Positions 24,730-33,049 of a stretch of DNA of 64,000 nt are shown one piece after another. The notes under the pieces are model-generated. The model was given only the letters and a program-made list of their open reading frames with translations. It was not told the DNA's origin and made no database searches. The DNA lies in NCBI RefSeq assembly GCF_003863965.1, contig NZ_RRCN01000001.1, forward strand, positions 6,879,071-6,943,070. The letters run 5' to 3'. The position numbers were made by a program, and so were the translations under genes. The DNA is from Paenibacillus oralis (GTDB taxonomy: Bacteria; Bacillota; Bacilli; Paenibacillales; Paenibacillaceae). Position 1 is the first letter of the stretch; the number at the start of each line of letters is the position of its first letter.

Positions 24730-26610
24730 TTAAAGATTTTTGGCGATAAAATAACCTTCCCTGGTCGCATCCATCACGTTTCTCGGCTTGTTGGCATCGC
24801 CGATGATGAAGGTGTCCGGGACGATGTTGTAGAAGGAGTCGATGAGCCGCGGATTGGTCCGCATCCCCGTCGAGAGAATAACGGTCTGGGCTTTATGAAG
24901 TTTTCGCTCGCCATTCTCCTCGTAAATCACGCCATCCGGGGTGATCTCCCCGATCCGGACGTTCATTTTCGTATGCAGCGTTTTTTGCTTTTCCATCGCT
25001 TGTCTTAAAGCGACGCGATACAGAATATTGCCGTTTTTCGCCAGCAAGTCTCCCGCTTCCATGATCGTCACGTTTTTGCCGTGCCGCGCCAGCTCGATGC
25101 CGAGCTCGCAGCCGGTCGAACCGCCGCCGATCAGCACGACCTCCTGCCCTACTTCATCCATCCGGGTATATACGTCCAGCGCTCCGAGCACATGGCTTTG
25201 GTTCACCCCTTTAATTGGAGGCGAAAACGGCACCGCGCCAACGGCAATGATGATCGCGTCCGGGGACAGCTCTTTAACCCGCTCCCGCGTAGCCTCCACC
25301 CCCAACTGCACCTTGACGCCGGATTTATGGATTTGAGTGATCAGATATTTCATGTAATTGTATAAATCGATTTTCAACTCTTCGTATTCGGCATACCGCA
25401 GCGCCCCACCAAGCGAATCCTGCTTTTCCAGCAAAATAACCTCATGCCCCCGCTCGTCCGCCACCAAAGCGGCTTTCATGCCGGCCGGGCCACCGCCGAT
25501 AATAACGACTTTCTTGCGCTGCTTCGCTTTCGGCAGCTCCAAAGGAACAAGATCGTAACGGGTATAGCGCGGATTGACCGAGCAGCCGACATTTTTCCGC
25601 TCCGTGGAAATATGGTAGCAGTATTGGCAGCGCAGGCAGGGGACGATATCTTCATCTCGTCCTTCCTTGGCTTTCTGCGGCCAGAACGGATCGGCGATCA
25701 GCGGGCGTCCCAGGGCCACGAAATCGGCCTTGCCCTCGGCGATGATCGATTCGGCTTCGGCCGGGCTCATAATCGCGCCGACGACGGCCACGGGAATCTT
25801 AACGTTCCGCTTTACTTCGGCGGCCCATTCCACGTTGGGCATATGCTCTTTAAAAATCGTCGGGGCCATGTGCACATTGCCTTCGTAGTTGATGTCCAGG
25901 CCCGCCGAAATATGCACCATATCGAGTTTGTCTTCGACGATTTTAATAAATTCCAGCACGTCCTTGAATTCGATCGAACCATCGACGATTTCGGAAGCGC
26001 TGATCCGCATGTCCACAATAAAATCGGGGCCTACCGCTTCGCGCACCCGGTCGATGATCATTTTCGGGAACTTGATCCGGTTTTCAAAAGAACCGCCGTA
26101 TTCGTCCGTGCGTTTATTAAACAGCGGAGAGAGAAATTCGGCGGGCAGCCAGCCGTGGGCAAAATGCAGCATGACCAGATCGAAGCCGGTTTCCTTGGCC
26201 CTTTTCGCGGTTTCCGCCCAGTCGTTCGCCACCTCGTCCATCATTTGCTCGTCCATCGCTTTTACGATCGTGCCGTCCGCCCTGACGAGATCGACCGGGC
26301 CGATCGCGTAATCGTCCACGCGCGCGTATTGGCCCGAATGGATCAGCTCAAGGGAAGCTTTTGCCCCGGCCTGATGGGCGACAATGACGCGGTTTCGCGT
26401 CGCTTCCATCTGGTATTTATCAAAGGCGTAGGGCTCGTCCGGCCGGGAATAGCTCGCTCTTTTGCGGCTGACATTGACGCTGCCCGTAATGATCACGCCG
26501 GCGCCGCCGATCGCTTTGTCATGGTAAGGCCCCGCTGGGGTGGCGATAATCCGGTTGTGGAACACTACGTTTTTAATGCGGATCGGCTTGAATAGGTTGG
26601 GAAATTTCAT
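24730..26610 (-). CDS. Old-yellow-enzyme-type NADH:flavin oxidoreductase (2,4-dienoyl-CoA reductase / enoate reductase family)
   Basis: 626-residue three-domain flavoprotein. Residues 1-340 form the FMN TIM barrel (FPNLFKPIRIKNVVFHNRII). A 4Fe-4S cluster is bound by the cysteines in PCLRCQYCYHISTERKNVGC. A Rossmann FAD/NAD part starts at KKVVIIGGGPAGMKAA and has a second dinucleotide motif VLIGGGSTGCELGIEL. Relatives reduce activated C=C bonds of enoyl-CoAs, enoates or bile-acid and phenolic intermediates. The ATG at 26610 has GAGGAG upstream. It sits between the GH1 and IIA genes, so it may reduce the aglycone released from a plant glycoside; that role is inference. Confidence 0.88.
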   Translation of the reverse strand: MKFPNLFKPIRIKNVVFHNRIIATPAGPYHDKAIGGAGVIITGSVNVSRKRASYSRPDEPYAFDKYQMEATRNRVIVAHQAGAKASLELIHSGQYARVDDYAIGPVDLVRADGTIVKAMDEQMMDEVANDWAETAKRAKETGFDLVMLHFAHGWLPAEFLSPLFNKRTDEYGGSFENRIKFPKMIIDRVREAVGPDFIVDMRISASEIVDGSIEFKDVLEFIKIVEDKLDMVHISAGLDINYEGNVHMAPTIFKEHMPNVEWAAEVKRNVKIPVAVVGAIMSPAEAESIIAEGKADFVALGRPLIADPFWPQKAKEGRDEDIVPCLRCQYCYHISTERKNVGCSVNPRYTRYDLVPLELPKAKQRKKVVIIGGGPAGMKAALVADERGHEVILLEKQDSLGGALRYAEYEELKIDLYNYMKYLITQIHKSGVKVQLGVEATRERVKELSPDAIIIAVGAVPFSPPIKGVNQSHVLGALDVYTRMDEVGQEVVLIGGGSTGCELGIELARHGKNVTIMEAGDLLAKNGNILYRVALRQAMEKQKTLHTKMNVRIGEITPDGVIYEENGERKLHKAQTVILSTGMRTNPRLIDSFYNIVPDTFIIGDANKPRNVMDATREGYFIAKNL

Positions 26611-26634
26611 CCGTACCACTCCTCTGTCTGCTAT

Positions 26635-28068
26635 TTATCGGGACTCATCCAACATCTCGCCGTTTGACAAAATGACATTTTTATACCAGTAAAAAGACTT
26701 CTTCCGTTCGCGGTTCAAAGTTCCCCGGCCTTGATCATCCCGATCCACGTAGATCAGGCCGTAGCGTTTTTTCATTTCCCCGGTGGAAGCGCTGACGAGG
26801 TCGATGCAGCCCCAGACGGTATAACCCATCACGTCTATCCCGTCCAGCAAAACCGCGTCTTTCATATGAGCGATATGTTTTTTTAAGTAATCGATCCGGT
26901 AATCGTCCTGGATCATCTCGCCTTCCCGTTTGTCGTCCACGGCGCCAAGGCCGTTTTCCACCACAAAAATCGGCAGCTGATAGCGGTCATACAGGTTGTT
27001 TAAAGCGATTCGCAAGCCTAAGCCGTCGATCTGCCAATCCCAGTCGCTTTTCTCCAGATAAGGGTTGGCAATGCCGTCCAGCATGTTGCCTTTCACTTGA
27101 ATTTTCCGTTCGGGGCTAGCGCTCGTGACAAGGGACATATAATAGCTGATGCCGACATAATCGACGGTTCCGGCCATCAAATCCCGTTTGTCCTCCGGCG
27201 TTACATCAAGCACGATTTGCTTCCGTTGCAAAAATTTATAGGCTTTGGGAGAATAGTAGCCCCTGACCTGAACATCGGAGAAGTAATAATGAAGATCCAT
27301 ATTGTGCATATTTTCCAGGTTGTCTTCCGGGGAACAGGTTTCCGCGTAGGACAGCGGGTACAGCATCATCATGCCGATTTTGAAATCCGGATTGATCCGG
27401 CGCCCCAATTCCACGGCTTTCGCGCTGGCCACCAATTGGTAATGCGCCGCTTGATACACCGCTTGCTCCGGGCGGTCGTATTGCTCGGCGCGGATACCCG
27501 CGGCAATCAGCGGATTCAAAGTAATGACATTGATTTCATTAAAGGTCATCCAATATTTTACTTTCGTGCGGTATCTCCGGAACAAGGTTTCACATAGCTT
27601 GACGTAAAAATCGATCATCTTCCGGTTCGTCCAGGAACCGTATTTCTCGACCAAGTACAGCGGGGTCTCATAATGGGAAATCGTGACGACCGGTTCGATT
27701 CCGTATTTACGACACTCGTCAAACACCCGGTCATAAAAAGCCAACCCTTCCTCATTCGGCTCCGTTTCATCGCCTTGGGGGAAGATTCTCGTCCAGTGAA
27801 TGCTCGTTCTGAAGCATTTAAACCCCATCTCGGCGAACAAAGCGATATCCTCCTGATAGCGGTGATAGAAATCAATCGCCTGATGATTCGGATAATAAAC
27901 GTCATTCAGAATGCCTTCGGTATACAATCGGCTTTGGCCATGCTTACCGGCGGCGGCGACATCGGCGGTGCTTACCCCTTTTCCCCCAATGTTCCACGCC
28001 CCTTCGCATTGATTGGCCGATACGGCTCCTCCCCACAAGAAGGCGTCCGGCAACTTCCGAGTTGACAT
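26635..28068 (-). CDS. 6-phospho-beta-glucosidase, glycoside hydrolase family 1
   Basis: 477-residue cytoplasmic hydrolase that splits 6-phosphorylated beta-glucosides delivered by the PTS. The acid/base Glu is in MTFNEIN (residue 178) and the nucleophile Glu in IFVVENGLGAVD (about residue 375). The N-terminal FLWGGAVSANQCEGAW and the C-terminal KKRYGLIYVDRDDQGRGTLNR phosphate-binding loop are those of phospho-glucosidases rather than plain glucosidases. Located 13 bases after the LacI regulator and followed after 24 bases by the reductase. Confidence 0.92.
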   Translation of the reverse strand: MSTRKLPDAFLWGGAVSANQCEGAWNIGGKGVSTADVAAAGKHGQSRLYTEGILNDVYYPNHQAIDFYHRYQEDIALFAEMGFKCFRTSIHWTRIFPQGDETEPNEEGLAFYDRVFDECRKYGIEPVVTISHYETPLYLVEKYGSWTNRKMIDFYVKLCETLFRRYRTKVKYWMTFNEINVITLNPLIAAGIRAEQYDRPEQAVYQAAHYQLVASAKAVELGRRINPDFKIGMMMLYPLSYAETCSPEDNLENMHNMDLHYYFSDVQVRGYYSPKAYKFLQRKQIVLDVTPEDKRDLMAGTVDYVGISYYMSLVTSASPERKIQVKGNMLDGIANPYLEKSDWDWQIDGLGLRIALNNLYDRYQLPIFVVENGLGAVDDKREGEMIQDDYRIDYLKKHIAHMKDAVLLDGIDVMGYTVWGCIDLVSASTGEMKKRYGLIYVDRDDQGRGTLNRERKKSFYWYKNVILSNGEMLDESR

Positions 28069-28081
28069 ACGGTTTCTCTCC

Positions 28082-29116
28082 TTACTCTCTATTTTTAACG
28101 GAACCTCTTTCGATAATTTCCGATTGGAAAATAGCGTCTTTTTGCAGTTTTTTCACCACGTCAGTTTTCGTCTTGCTTCCTTCCACCATCGCGATCAGAG
28201 ATTTGGCCACTCTCCGCATAATCTTCTGCTGATGCAGGTCCACCGTCGTGATCGGGGGCGTAACCATTCTGGAAATCGGATAATTGTTGTAACCTACGAT
28301 CGATACATCCTCAGGCACGGCAATTCCGTTTTCCAGCAGCTTTTGCAAACCGCCGACCGCCAGATCGTCAGTGGCGTAAAAAATCGCCTCGACCTGCCCG
28401 GAAGCGATTTTACCGATGATTTTTTCCGTAATGCCGTATCCATGGTCGTAATCGCTGCCGCGCGCCTCAAAAATGAGCTCCTTGTCGAGCGTAAGCTGAA
28501 ATCTTTTTAAAGTCCGCAAGTAGCCTTTATACCGGTAACTCGTCCCGACCGAGGTTTTGCTGCCTTTGACGAAGGCGATTTTACGGTGCCCTTTCGCAAT
28601 CAGATATTCCGTAATATCCTCTCCGACGCGTTCATAATCAAGGGCGACATTGACCGCATACTCGTTCGCAATCAACTCCGGCGCTCTGCCCATGACAAAA
28701 ATCGGCATGCTCTTGTTGGCATACAAATTGACAAATTCGTCGGAAATAAACTTGGACATACAGATCACGGCATCCGCTCTATTTTCGGAAATAAACCGCT
28801 CCGCCGTACCTCTGTGCTTGTCGTTTGCCGTAATAATAACCAAATCGATATTTTTCATCATCAGCTCATTTTGCACGACGGTTAAGGAATCCGTAAAATA
28901 CGGGCGGGTCGGATTATCGGTTATGAGCAGAACCACATTGGTTTTTTTGCGCTGCAGATCGATCGCCGAACCGTTTCTGACATAGTTCAACTGTTTTGCC
29001 GCTTCTCTCACTTTGATTTTGGTTTTCTCACCGATTTCGTGACTGTCGTTCAAAGCCATGGAGACAGCCGAAACCGAAATATCCAGCAGTTTTGCAATAT
29101 CCTTGATCGTAGCCAT
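28082..29116 (-). CDS. LacI-family regulator of the beta-glucoside PTS operon
   Basis: 344 residues from the ATG at 29116, with MATIKDIAKLLDISVSAVSMALNDSHEIGEKTK as a canonical LacI headpiece. GAGGTG precedes that ATG; a longer start at 29143 would run through the site. The sensor domain has NVVLLITDNPTRPYF and IEAIFYATDDLAVGGLQKLLENGI. It is encoded inside the operon between the transporter and the glucosidase. The twin palindromes ACTGAAACGTTTCAGT and TTACTGAAACGTTACAGTAA before the transporter gene have the LacI-family central CG and are its likely targets. Confidence 0.9.
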   Translation of the reverse strand: MATIKDIAKLLDISVSAVSMALNDSHEIGEKTKIKVREAAKQLNYVRNGSAIDLQRKKTNVVLLITDNPTRPYFTDSLTVVQNELMMKNIDLVIITANDKHRGTAERFISENRADAVICMSKFISDEFVNLYANKSMPIFVMGRAPELIANEYAVNVALDYERVGEDITEYLIAKGHRKIAFVKGSKTSVGTSYRYKGYLRTLKRFQLTLDKELIFEARGSDYDHGYGITEKIIGKIASGQVEAIFYATDDLAVGGLQKLLENGIAVPEDVSIVGYNNYPISRMVTPPITTVDLHQQKIMRRVAKSLIAMVEGSKTKTDVVKKLQKDAIFQSEIIERGSVKNRE

Positions 29117-29251
29117 TTCTATTTGCACCTCGCGCCTATTCATCCGTTTTTAATTTATTATAAAGGTTTTTTTGAACCCTTACGTTAGTAGAGTAGTTTT
29201 AAACGTCTGCGCGATCTGCGGCTTCGGCTGCCCGACGTTGGCGTCTCCCGT

Positions 29252-30658
29252 TTATGCCTGCGGCTTTTTGAACCGGATATTTTGCTTGCTTAACAGAACC
29301 GTCGTAAAAAACGATACGATCAGCGTAACGCCCACGGCGATAAAATAAGTCAGCGCGGTCGGGGACGACAGGAATGCCGGCAATCCGAACAAGCCGGTAA
29401 AGGCAAAGTTCGTAATGTAGGTTTTGGTCACGCCGCAGATAATGCCTCCGGCCAACCCCCCTAGCGTCAAGGAGATGAAATATTTTTTGTTCTTCATCAC
29501 CACCCCGTACAAGCCTGGTTCGGTAACGCCCGACAGAAAATTGACGAACGCGGAGGAACTGGCGATTGTTCGTTCTTCCTTGCTTCTGGAAATCACCATC
29601 ACGGCAAGGCAGACTCCGAGCAGCGCATAGTTGCCCATTCCGCCCGATCCGAGGCTGTATTCCATGCCATGTTCCGCCAGGTACGATAACTGCAGCGGCA
29701 GGACAACCCAGTGTATGCCCAGCATAATGACATAGACAAACAAAGCCCCGAAGATCGCATTAAAGATAATGACATTGGAATTAAGGAAAAACTCGTATCC
29801 GTCAGCGACAAGATTAGCCAAAAATCCGCCGACCGGCCCGAACACCATCAAAGTCAAAGGAACCATGATCAGCACGGACAGGAGCGGCACAAAGATGAAC
29901 TGGAGCGCTTTGGGCAAAAATCTTTTAAGCAGCTTGTCCAGATAAGAGTAGGCCCAAATCGCCAAAATGATCGGGATGACGGTGCTGGAAAAATTCATCG
30001 CGGTAAAATGAATCCCCAAAAAGTCGATCACATTGCCCGTTGTCGTAATCCCCGTAATGTTCGGCTCCATCAAAGCCGCGCCGATCACTGCGCCAATATA
30101 AGGGCTGGCCCCAAACTTTTGCGCGGCCGTAAACGCCAGCAGGATCGGAAAGAAATAAATCAAGGCATTGCCCGCACCGGCCAGAATCAAATAAGTATTG
30201 CTTGTGTTAGGGAGAATCCCGGACTGCGCCAAAATATCGATCAGACCTTTAATAATCCCGGAGGTCGCCAGAATGGGAATGTACGGCGTAAAAATCGCCG
30301 AAATCGTGGAGAGCAGCTTATCGAACCACGATTTTTTAGGGGCTTTGGCGGTGGTTGGAGCGTTATCCCCCGGGTTGGCGGGACCGCTGTCCAGCGCTTG
30401 TCCGTCTGGGCCGGTCTCTAACTGCCGCATAATCTCGGCATACATTTCATTCACTTGCGGGCCGATAATCACCATCGTTTGCCCTTGCGAATCCACTACC
30501 CCGAGCACCGCCGGCAGCGCTTTAAGCGCGTCCCGATCGGCAAGAGAGCTGTCGTTTAGTTCAAAGCGCAGCCTTGTGGCGCAATGAATCAAGCTGGAAA
30601 TATTGTTCTTTCCCCCCACTAGCTTGATAATGCTTGTTGCGGCCTCTTTGTTACTCAT
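29252..30658 (-). CDS. PTS beta-glucoside-type transporter, IIBC components
   Basis: 468 residues. The N-terminal IIB domain (1-80) has the phosphorylated Cys in SSLIHCATRLRFEL. After an acidic/proline linker comes the ten-helix IIC channel (about 105-460), with IIALSGI-type and GVTEPGLYGVVMKN sequence, the latter being the conserved glucoside-family loop that binds the sugar. No IIA domain is attached; the separate IIA gene at the end of the operon supplies it. First gene of the operon. Substrate class is inferred from the linked phospho-beta-glucosidase. Confidence 0.92.
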   Translation of the reverse strand: MSNKEAATSIIKLVGGKNNISSLIHCATRLRFELNDSSLADRDALKALPAVLGVVDSQGQTMVIIGPQVNEMYAEIMRQLETGPDGQALDSGPANPGDNAPTTAKAPKKSWFDKLLSTISAIFTPYIPILATSGIIKGLIDILAQSGILPNTSNTYLILAGAGNALIYFFPILLAFTAAQKFGASPYIGAVIGAALMEPNITGITTTGNVIDFLGIHFTAMNFSSTVIPIILAIWAYSYLDKLLKRFLPKALQFIFVPLLSVLIMVPLTLMVFGPVGGFLANLVADGYEFFLNSNVIIFNAIFGALFVYVIMLGIHWVVLPLQLSYLAEHGMEYSLGSGGMGNYALLGVCLAVMVISRSKEERTIASSSAFVNFLSGVTEPGLYGVVMKNKKYFISLTLGGLAGGIICGVTKTYITNFAFTGLFGLPAFLSSPTALTYFIAVGVTLIVSFFTTVLLSKQNIRFKKPQA

Positions 30659-30700
30659 TTTTGCGTCACCCCGGTAACTTTTTTTCTCATGTGCTTGCGC

Positions 30701-30763
30701 TTACTGAAACGTTACAGTAAATGTTCAAAAAAAATAGTCTCAACAACACTGAAACGTTTCAGT
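30701..30763. promoter_or_regulatory. Twin LacI-type operators before the PTS operon
   Basis: Two palindromes sharing the core CTGAAACGTT: TTACTGAAACGTTACAGTAA (30701-30720, one mismatched pair) and ACTGAAACGTTTCAGT (30748-30763, perfect). Centres are 45 bp apart. Both lie between the promoter and the start codon, so a repressor bound here would block elongation or loop the DNA. Confidence 0.75.
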
Positions 30764-30803
30764 AATGCTTTAAAAAAATATCTTACCCTGCAGGTATGCC
30801 CCC

Positions 30804-30832
30804 AGTATAAACGACAATATTCGACTTGTCAA
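30804..30832 (-). promoter_or_regulatory. Sigma-A promoter of the PTS operon
   Basis: On the minus strand TTGACA (30832-30827), a spacer of exactly 17 bp, then TATACT (30809-30804). Transcription would start near 30797 and read through both operators into the IIBC gene, leaving a leader of about 140 nt. Confidence 0.75.
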
Positions 30833-30837
30833 TAAAC

Positions 30838-31010
30838 CGTTTTCAAAAAATCGCTTTATTGCTCGCGAAAGAGGATTATTTATGCTTCACCGCGGTCGGC
30901 GAAAGACTTGGATCGGTTACCGGTTCAACGCTATCGCATCATCTGAAGCAATTGACGGACTCCGGCTTGATTGATTTTCGCTTTGCCCGTCAGTTTTTTA
31001 TGAAAATTCG
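30838..31010 (+). pseudogene. Remnant of an ArsR-like winged-helix gene
   Basis: A short plus-strand frame reads like the second half of an ArsR helix-turn-helix: FTAVGERLGSVTGSTLSHHL followed by KQLTDSGLIDFR, close to the usual LSHHLKQLREAGLI pattern. It has no proper start, and the frame then continues into sequence that belongs to no domain. Downstream it runs into repeat R3. Best read as a decayed gene fragment. Confidence 0.45.
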
Positions 31011-31061
31011 GATCAAAGCTCACCTTAACTCCGTTCCGTTTCGCATAGTAGTTATCGAGGC

Positions 31062-31357
31062 AATAAGAAAAAAGCCTGACAGCGTCCTTTAATGGCTCTG
31101 ACTTCTACTTTGGACACTGCTCTAACGGACACTAGCGACCTTATCCGCCCATTTCCCGGGTATTTCCCAGCCTAACGGACACAGGCGACCCTATTTCGCT
31201 CTAAACCAGTTCATCCAGGCCGATTCGAGGAAAATAAGGGCATCTGTGTCCGTTACATTTTGCAAACCTCTGTTTTTCCGAAAATAACGGCTCTGGTGTC
31301 CCTTAGCCCCCAAATTCCTCTTCTCCTTCCCTCTCTTCCTGCGCATCGCCCTCCCAT
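31062..31357. repeat. Dispersed multi-unit repeat R3, copy 1
   Basis: About 296 bp, nearly identical to 39947-40246 and non-coding. It carries two forward units (CTAACGGACACTAGCGACCT near 31122 and CTAACGGACACAGGCGACCC near 31172) and two reverse units (AATAAGGGCATCTGTGTCCG near 31234 and AATAACGGCTCTGGTGTCCC near 31284). The order is forward, forward, reverse, reverse, so the outer and inner pairs could form nested hairpins. The left flank (TGGCTCTGACTTCTACTTT) and right flank (GCATCGCCCTC) are also shared by both copies. Confidence 0.85.
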
Positions 31358-31386
31358 AGTTCCACTATCAGCTTAAAATCCAATAA

Positions 31387-31412
31387 AAAAAGCCGAACCA
31401 TGCCAGGGCTTT
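31387..31412 (-). terminator. Terminator after the receptor/peptide pair 1
   Basis: Minus-strand hairpin AAAGCC / GGCTTT followed by a T run, located about 60 bp past the stop of the short peptide gene. Confidence 0.55.
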
Positions 31413-31471
31413 TAACCTCAGATGGATCGCCTTTAACATATTCAATAACCAGTTATGTTTCTAAGGGGAAA

Positions 31472-31585
31472 TTACCCCCCAACCCCGTTCTCCCAAGCCG
31501 TGGTTCCGCCGGATGGAGGCGCGAGCCCTACGATGCCGGCGCCTAAACTAATGACCAGCACGAAGGCCAGAACCCATTTCCGCAT
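31472..31585 (-). CDS. Short exported peptide, probable signalling-peptide precursor (pair 1)
   Basis: 37-codon gene overlapping the 3' end of the receptor gene by 38 bases in another frame. The protein begins MRKWVLAFVLVISLGAG, a short basic start plus hydrophobic core as in a secretion signal, and ends in GTTAWENGVGG. GAGAGGT lies about 8 bases before the ATG, inside the receptor coding sequence. Receptor-peptide overlap, a secretion signal and a small Gly-rich tail match pro-peptides of RRNPP-type systems (Phr, NprX, AimP, AloP). By that analogy the C-terminal residues (about ENGVGG) would be the released signal. The second pair at 37683-37811 supports it. Confidence 0.75.
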   Translation of the reverse strand: MRKWVLAFVLVISLGAGIVGLAPPSGGTTAWENGVGG

Positions 31586-32939
31586 CTTTTAATACCTCTC
31601 TCATCAATGTTTCATACTCTTTCAGCTGCTGAGCCGAAGCCTGTCCCCTATGCTGCTCAAACCAAGGAACCATCTTGAAGAAATGCTCCTTATTGTTGAG
31701 GGAAATCGCATAGCTGAGGGCATATAACAACTTCTCCAGCCCGGCGGCGATCTCTTTGCGGCGAAAATGGTAAATCGCCAGTTGATAAATCAAATCGAGA
31801 TAACGATCCTTGTTGACCATCGGAACATAGTAATTACCGGACCAGTTATAAAAATTCGTATTAACGGGAAACTCTTTTAAGACATCGTCTATCGAAAAGT
31901 TGTTCATATTCGCCGCTTCGGCGATGATCCGCAAGCTGGGGAGAATTTCATGCGGATGTTTCTTGAGGAACGCCACGTATTCCGGGAGAACCGCATCATT
32001 GCCGTTCAGTACCTCCAAATTGTACCTGTTTGCTTCGGCCCAGATTTTAAACTTCGCCACCTCTTCCCGGCCGGTTTCGTTTAAGCCCTCGAACCAGCTT
32101 AGATCCGCATAGCCGTCCACGCATTTCAGCGCTTCGCTATATTTGCCCTGGTGCTCCAAGGCCGAACCTTTAAGCAAATAACTTTGGCCGTAGTACACGA
32201 CCAGTTCGCGCTCCGCTCTGAATCCTTCGAAAAAACGCCGTTTTTTTGGGTTGCACTCATAGATGCTCGTAGCCAGAGTCCGCAGTTCATCGGCAAAAAC
32301 TTCGACGTACTTCCAGCGCTGCAGCGTATAATACACATTGGCCAAATGCAGCAGCCCGTCAAGCTGAATATCCTCGGGCAGACGGTTGCGGTACGGTTCG
32401 AACCAGGTGGCGGCCCGCATATTTTTTTCCGCATCGTCACCGATGGATAAGCGGAACAGCCGATATTGGCTGATCGCCAGCCGCTCGGCATGCTGATATT
32501 TCTCATTTTCGCAGACGCTAAAGTAAAAAAGAATCGCCGCTTCATGATTACCGCTCGCGTAGAGCTCTTCGCCGGTCGCAAAAATCATCGGGAGATAGGA
32601 CAAGTCCTCCGTTAAACGCGACAAAATTTCCTCAATCCTTGCGAGCTCCCCGATTTCCGCGCACCGCAGCAAAAACGCCTTCAACCGCCGCCGGTTCGGA
32701 TGATCCGTATTGATACATTCTTCGATATAAAGCGAATAGTATTTCCCGGGAGGCTGATCAAGGGCTTCAGTAATGGAATCCAACTGGCCGATCGAGATCG
32801 GTTTGGGAGGATTGCCGTTTAAAATTGCGCTGAGTGTGCCGCGATTGATTCCCGAGCGATGGGAAAAGCTGTTTAGCGAATAACCCTTCATTTCCAACTG
32901 GCTGCTGATTACCGAACGTAACGTGGATATATTCGTCAT
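31548..32939 (-). CDS. HTH-TPR transcriptional regulator, probable peptide-pheromone receptor 1
   Basis: 463 residues from the ATG at 32939 (MTNISTL, behind GGGAGGCGAGAGG). Residues 1-60 form an XRE-like helix-turn-helix (YSLNSFSHRSGINRGTLSAI). The remainder is all-helical with repeated TPR-like pairs (AAILFYFSVCENEKYQHAERLAISQYRLF; GLLHLANVYYTLQRWKYVEVF; YGQSYLLKGSALEHQGKYSEAL). The build and length fit RRNPP receptors such as NprR/AimR/AloR, which bind a re-imported peptide and change DNA binding. A peptide gene overlaps its stop. Two paralogues lie at 36129-37487 and 37774-39162. Targets unknown. Confidence 0.82.
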   Translation of the reverse strand: MTNISTLRSVISSQLEMKGYSLNSFSHRSGINRGTLSAILNGNPPKPISIGQLDSITEALDQPPGKYYSLYIEECINTDHPNRRRLKAFLLRCAEIGELARIEEILSRLTEDLSYLPMIFATGEELYASGNHEAAILFYFSVCENEKYQHAERLAISQYRLFRLSIGDDAEKNMRAATWFEPYRNRLPEDIQLDGLLHLANVYYTLQRWKYVEVFADELRTLATSIYECNPKKRRFFEGFRAERELVVYYGQSYLLKGSALEHQGKYSEALKCVDGYADLSWFEGLNETGREEVAKFKIWAEANRYNLEVLNGNDAVLPEYVAFLKKHPHEILPSLRIIAEAANMNNFSIDDVLKEFPVNTNFYNWSGNYYVPMVNKDRYLDLIYQLAIYHFRRKEIAAGLEKLLYALSYAISLNNKEHFFKMVPWFEQHRGQASAQQLKEYETLMREVLKDAEMGSGLRAGH

Positions 32940-33002
32940 CCCCTCTCGCCTCCCACCCCTATTTTTACACATTATACGAAACTATGAATCAGGGGGTCCA
33001 TT

Positions 33003-33032
33003 AAAAAAAAGAACCTCCCTGATTCGGGAAGC
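33003..33032 (-). terminator. Terminator of the RNase J gene
   Basis: Minus-strand hairpin CTTCCC-gaatca-GGGAGG followed by TTCTTTTTTTT, 18-47 bp past the RNase J stop codon. Confidence 0.8.
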
Positions 33033-33049
33033 TCCTGTCGGCCTGGATT

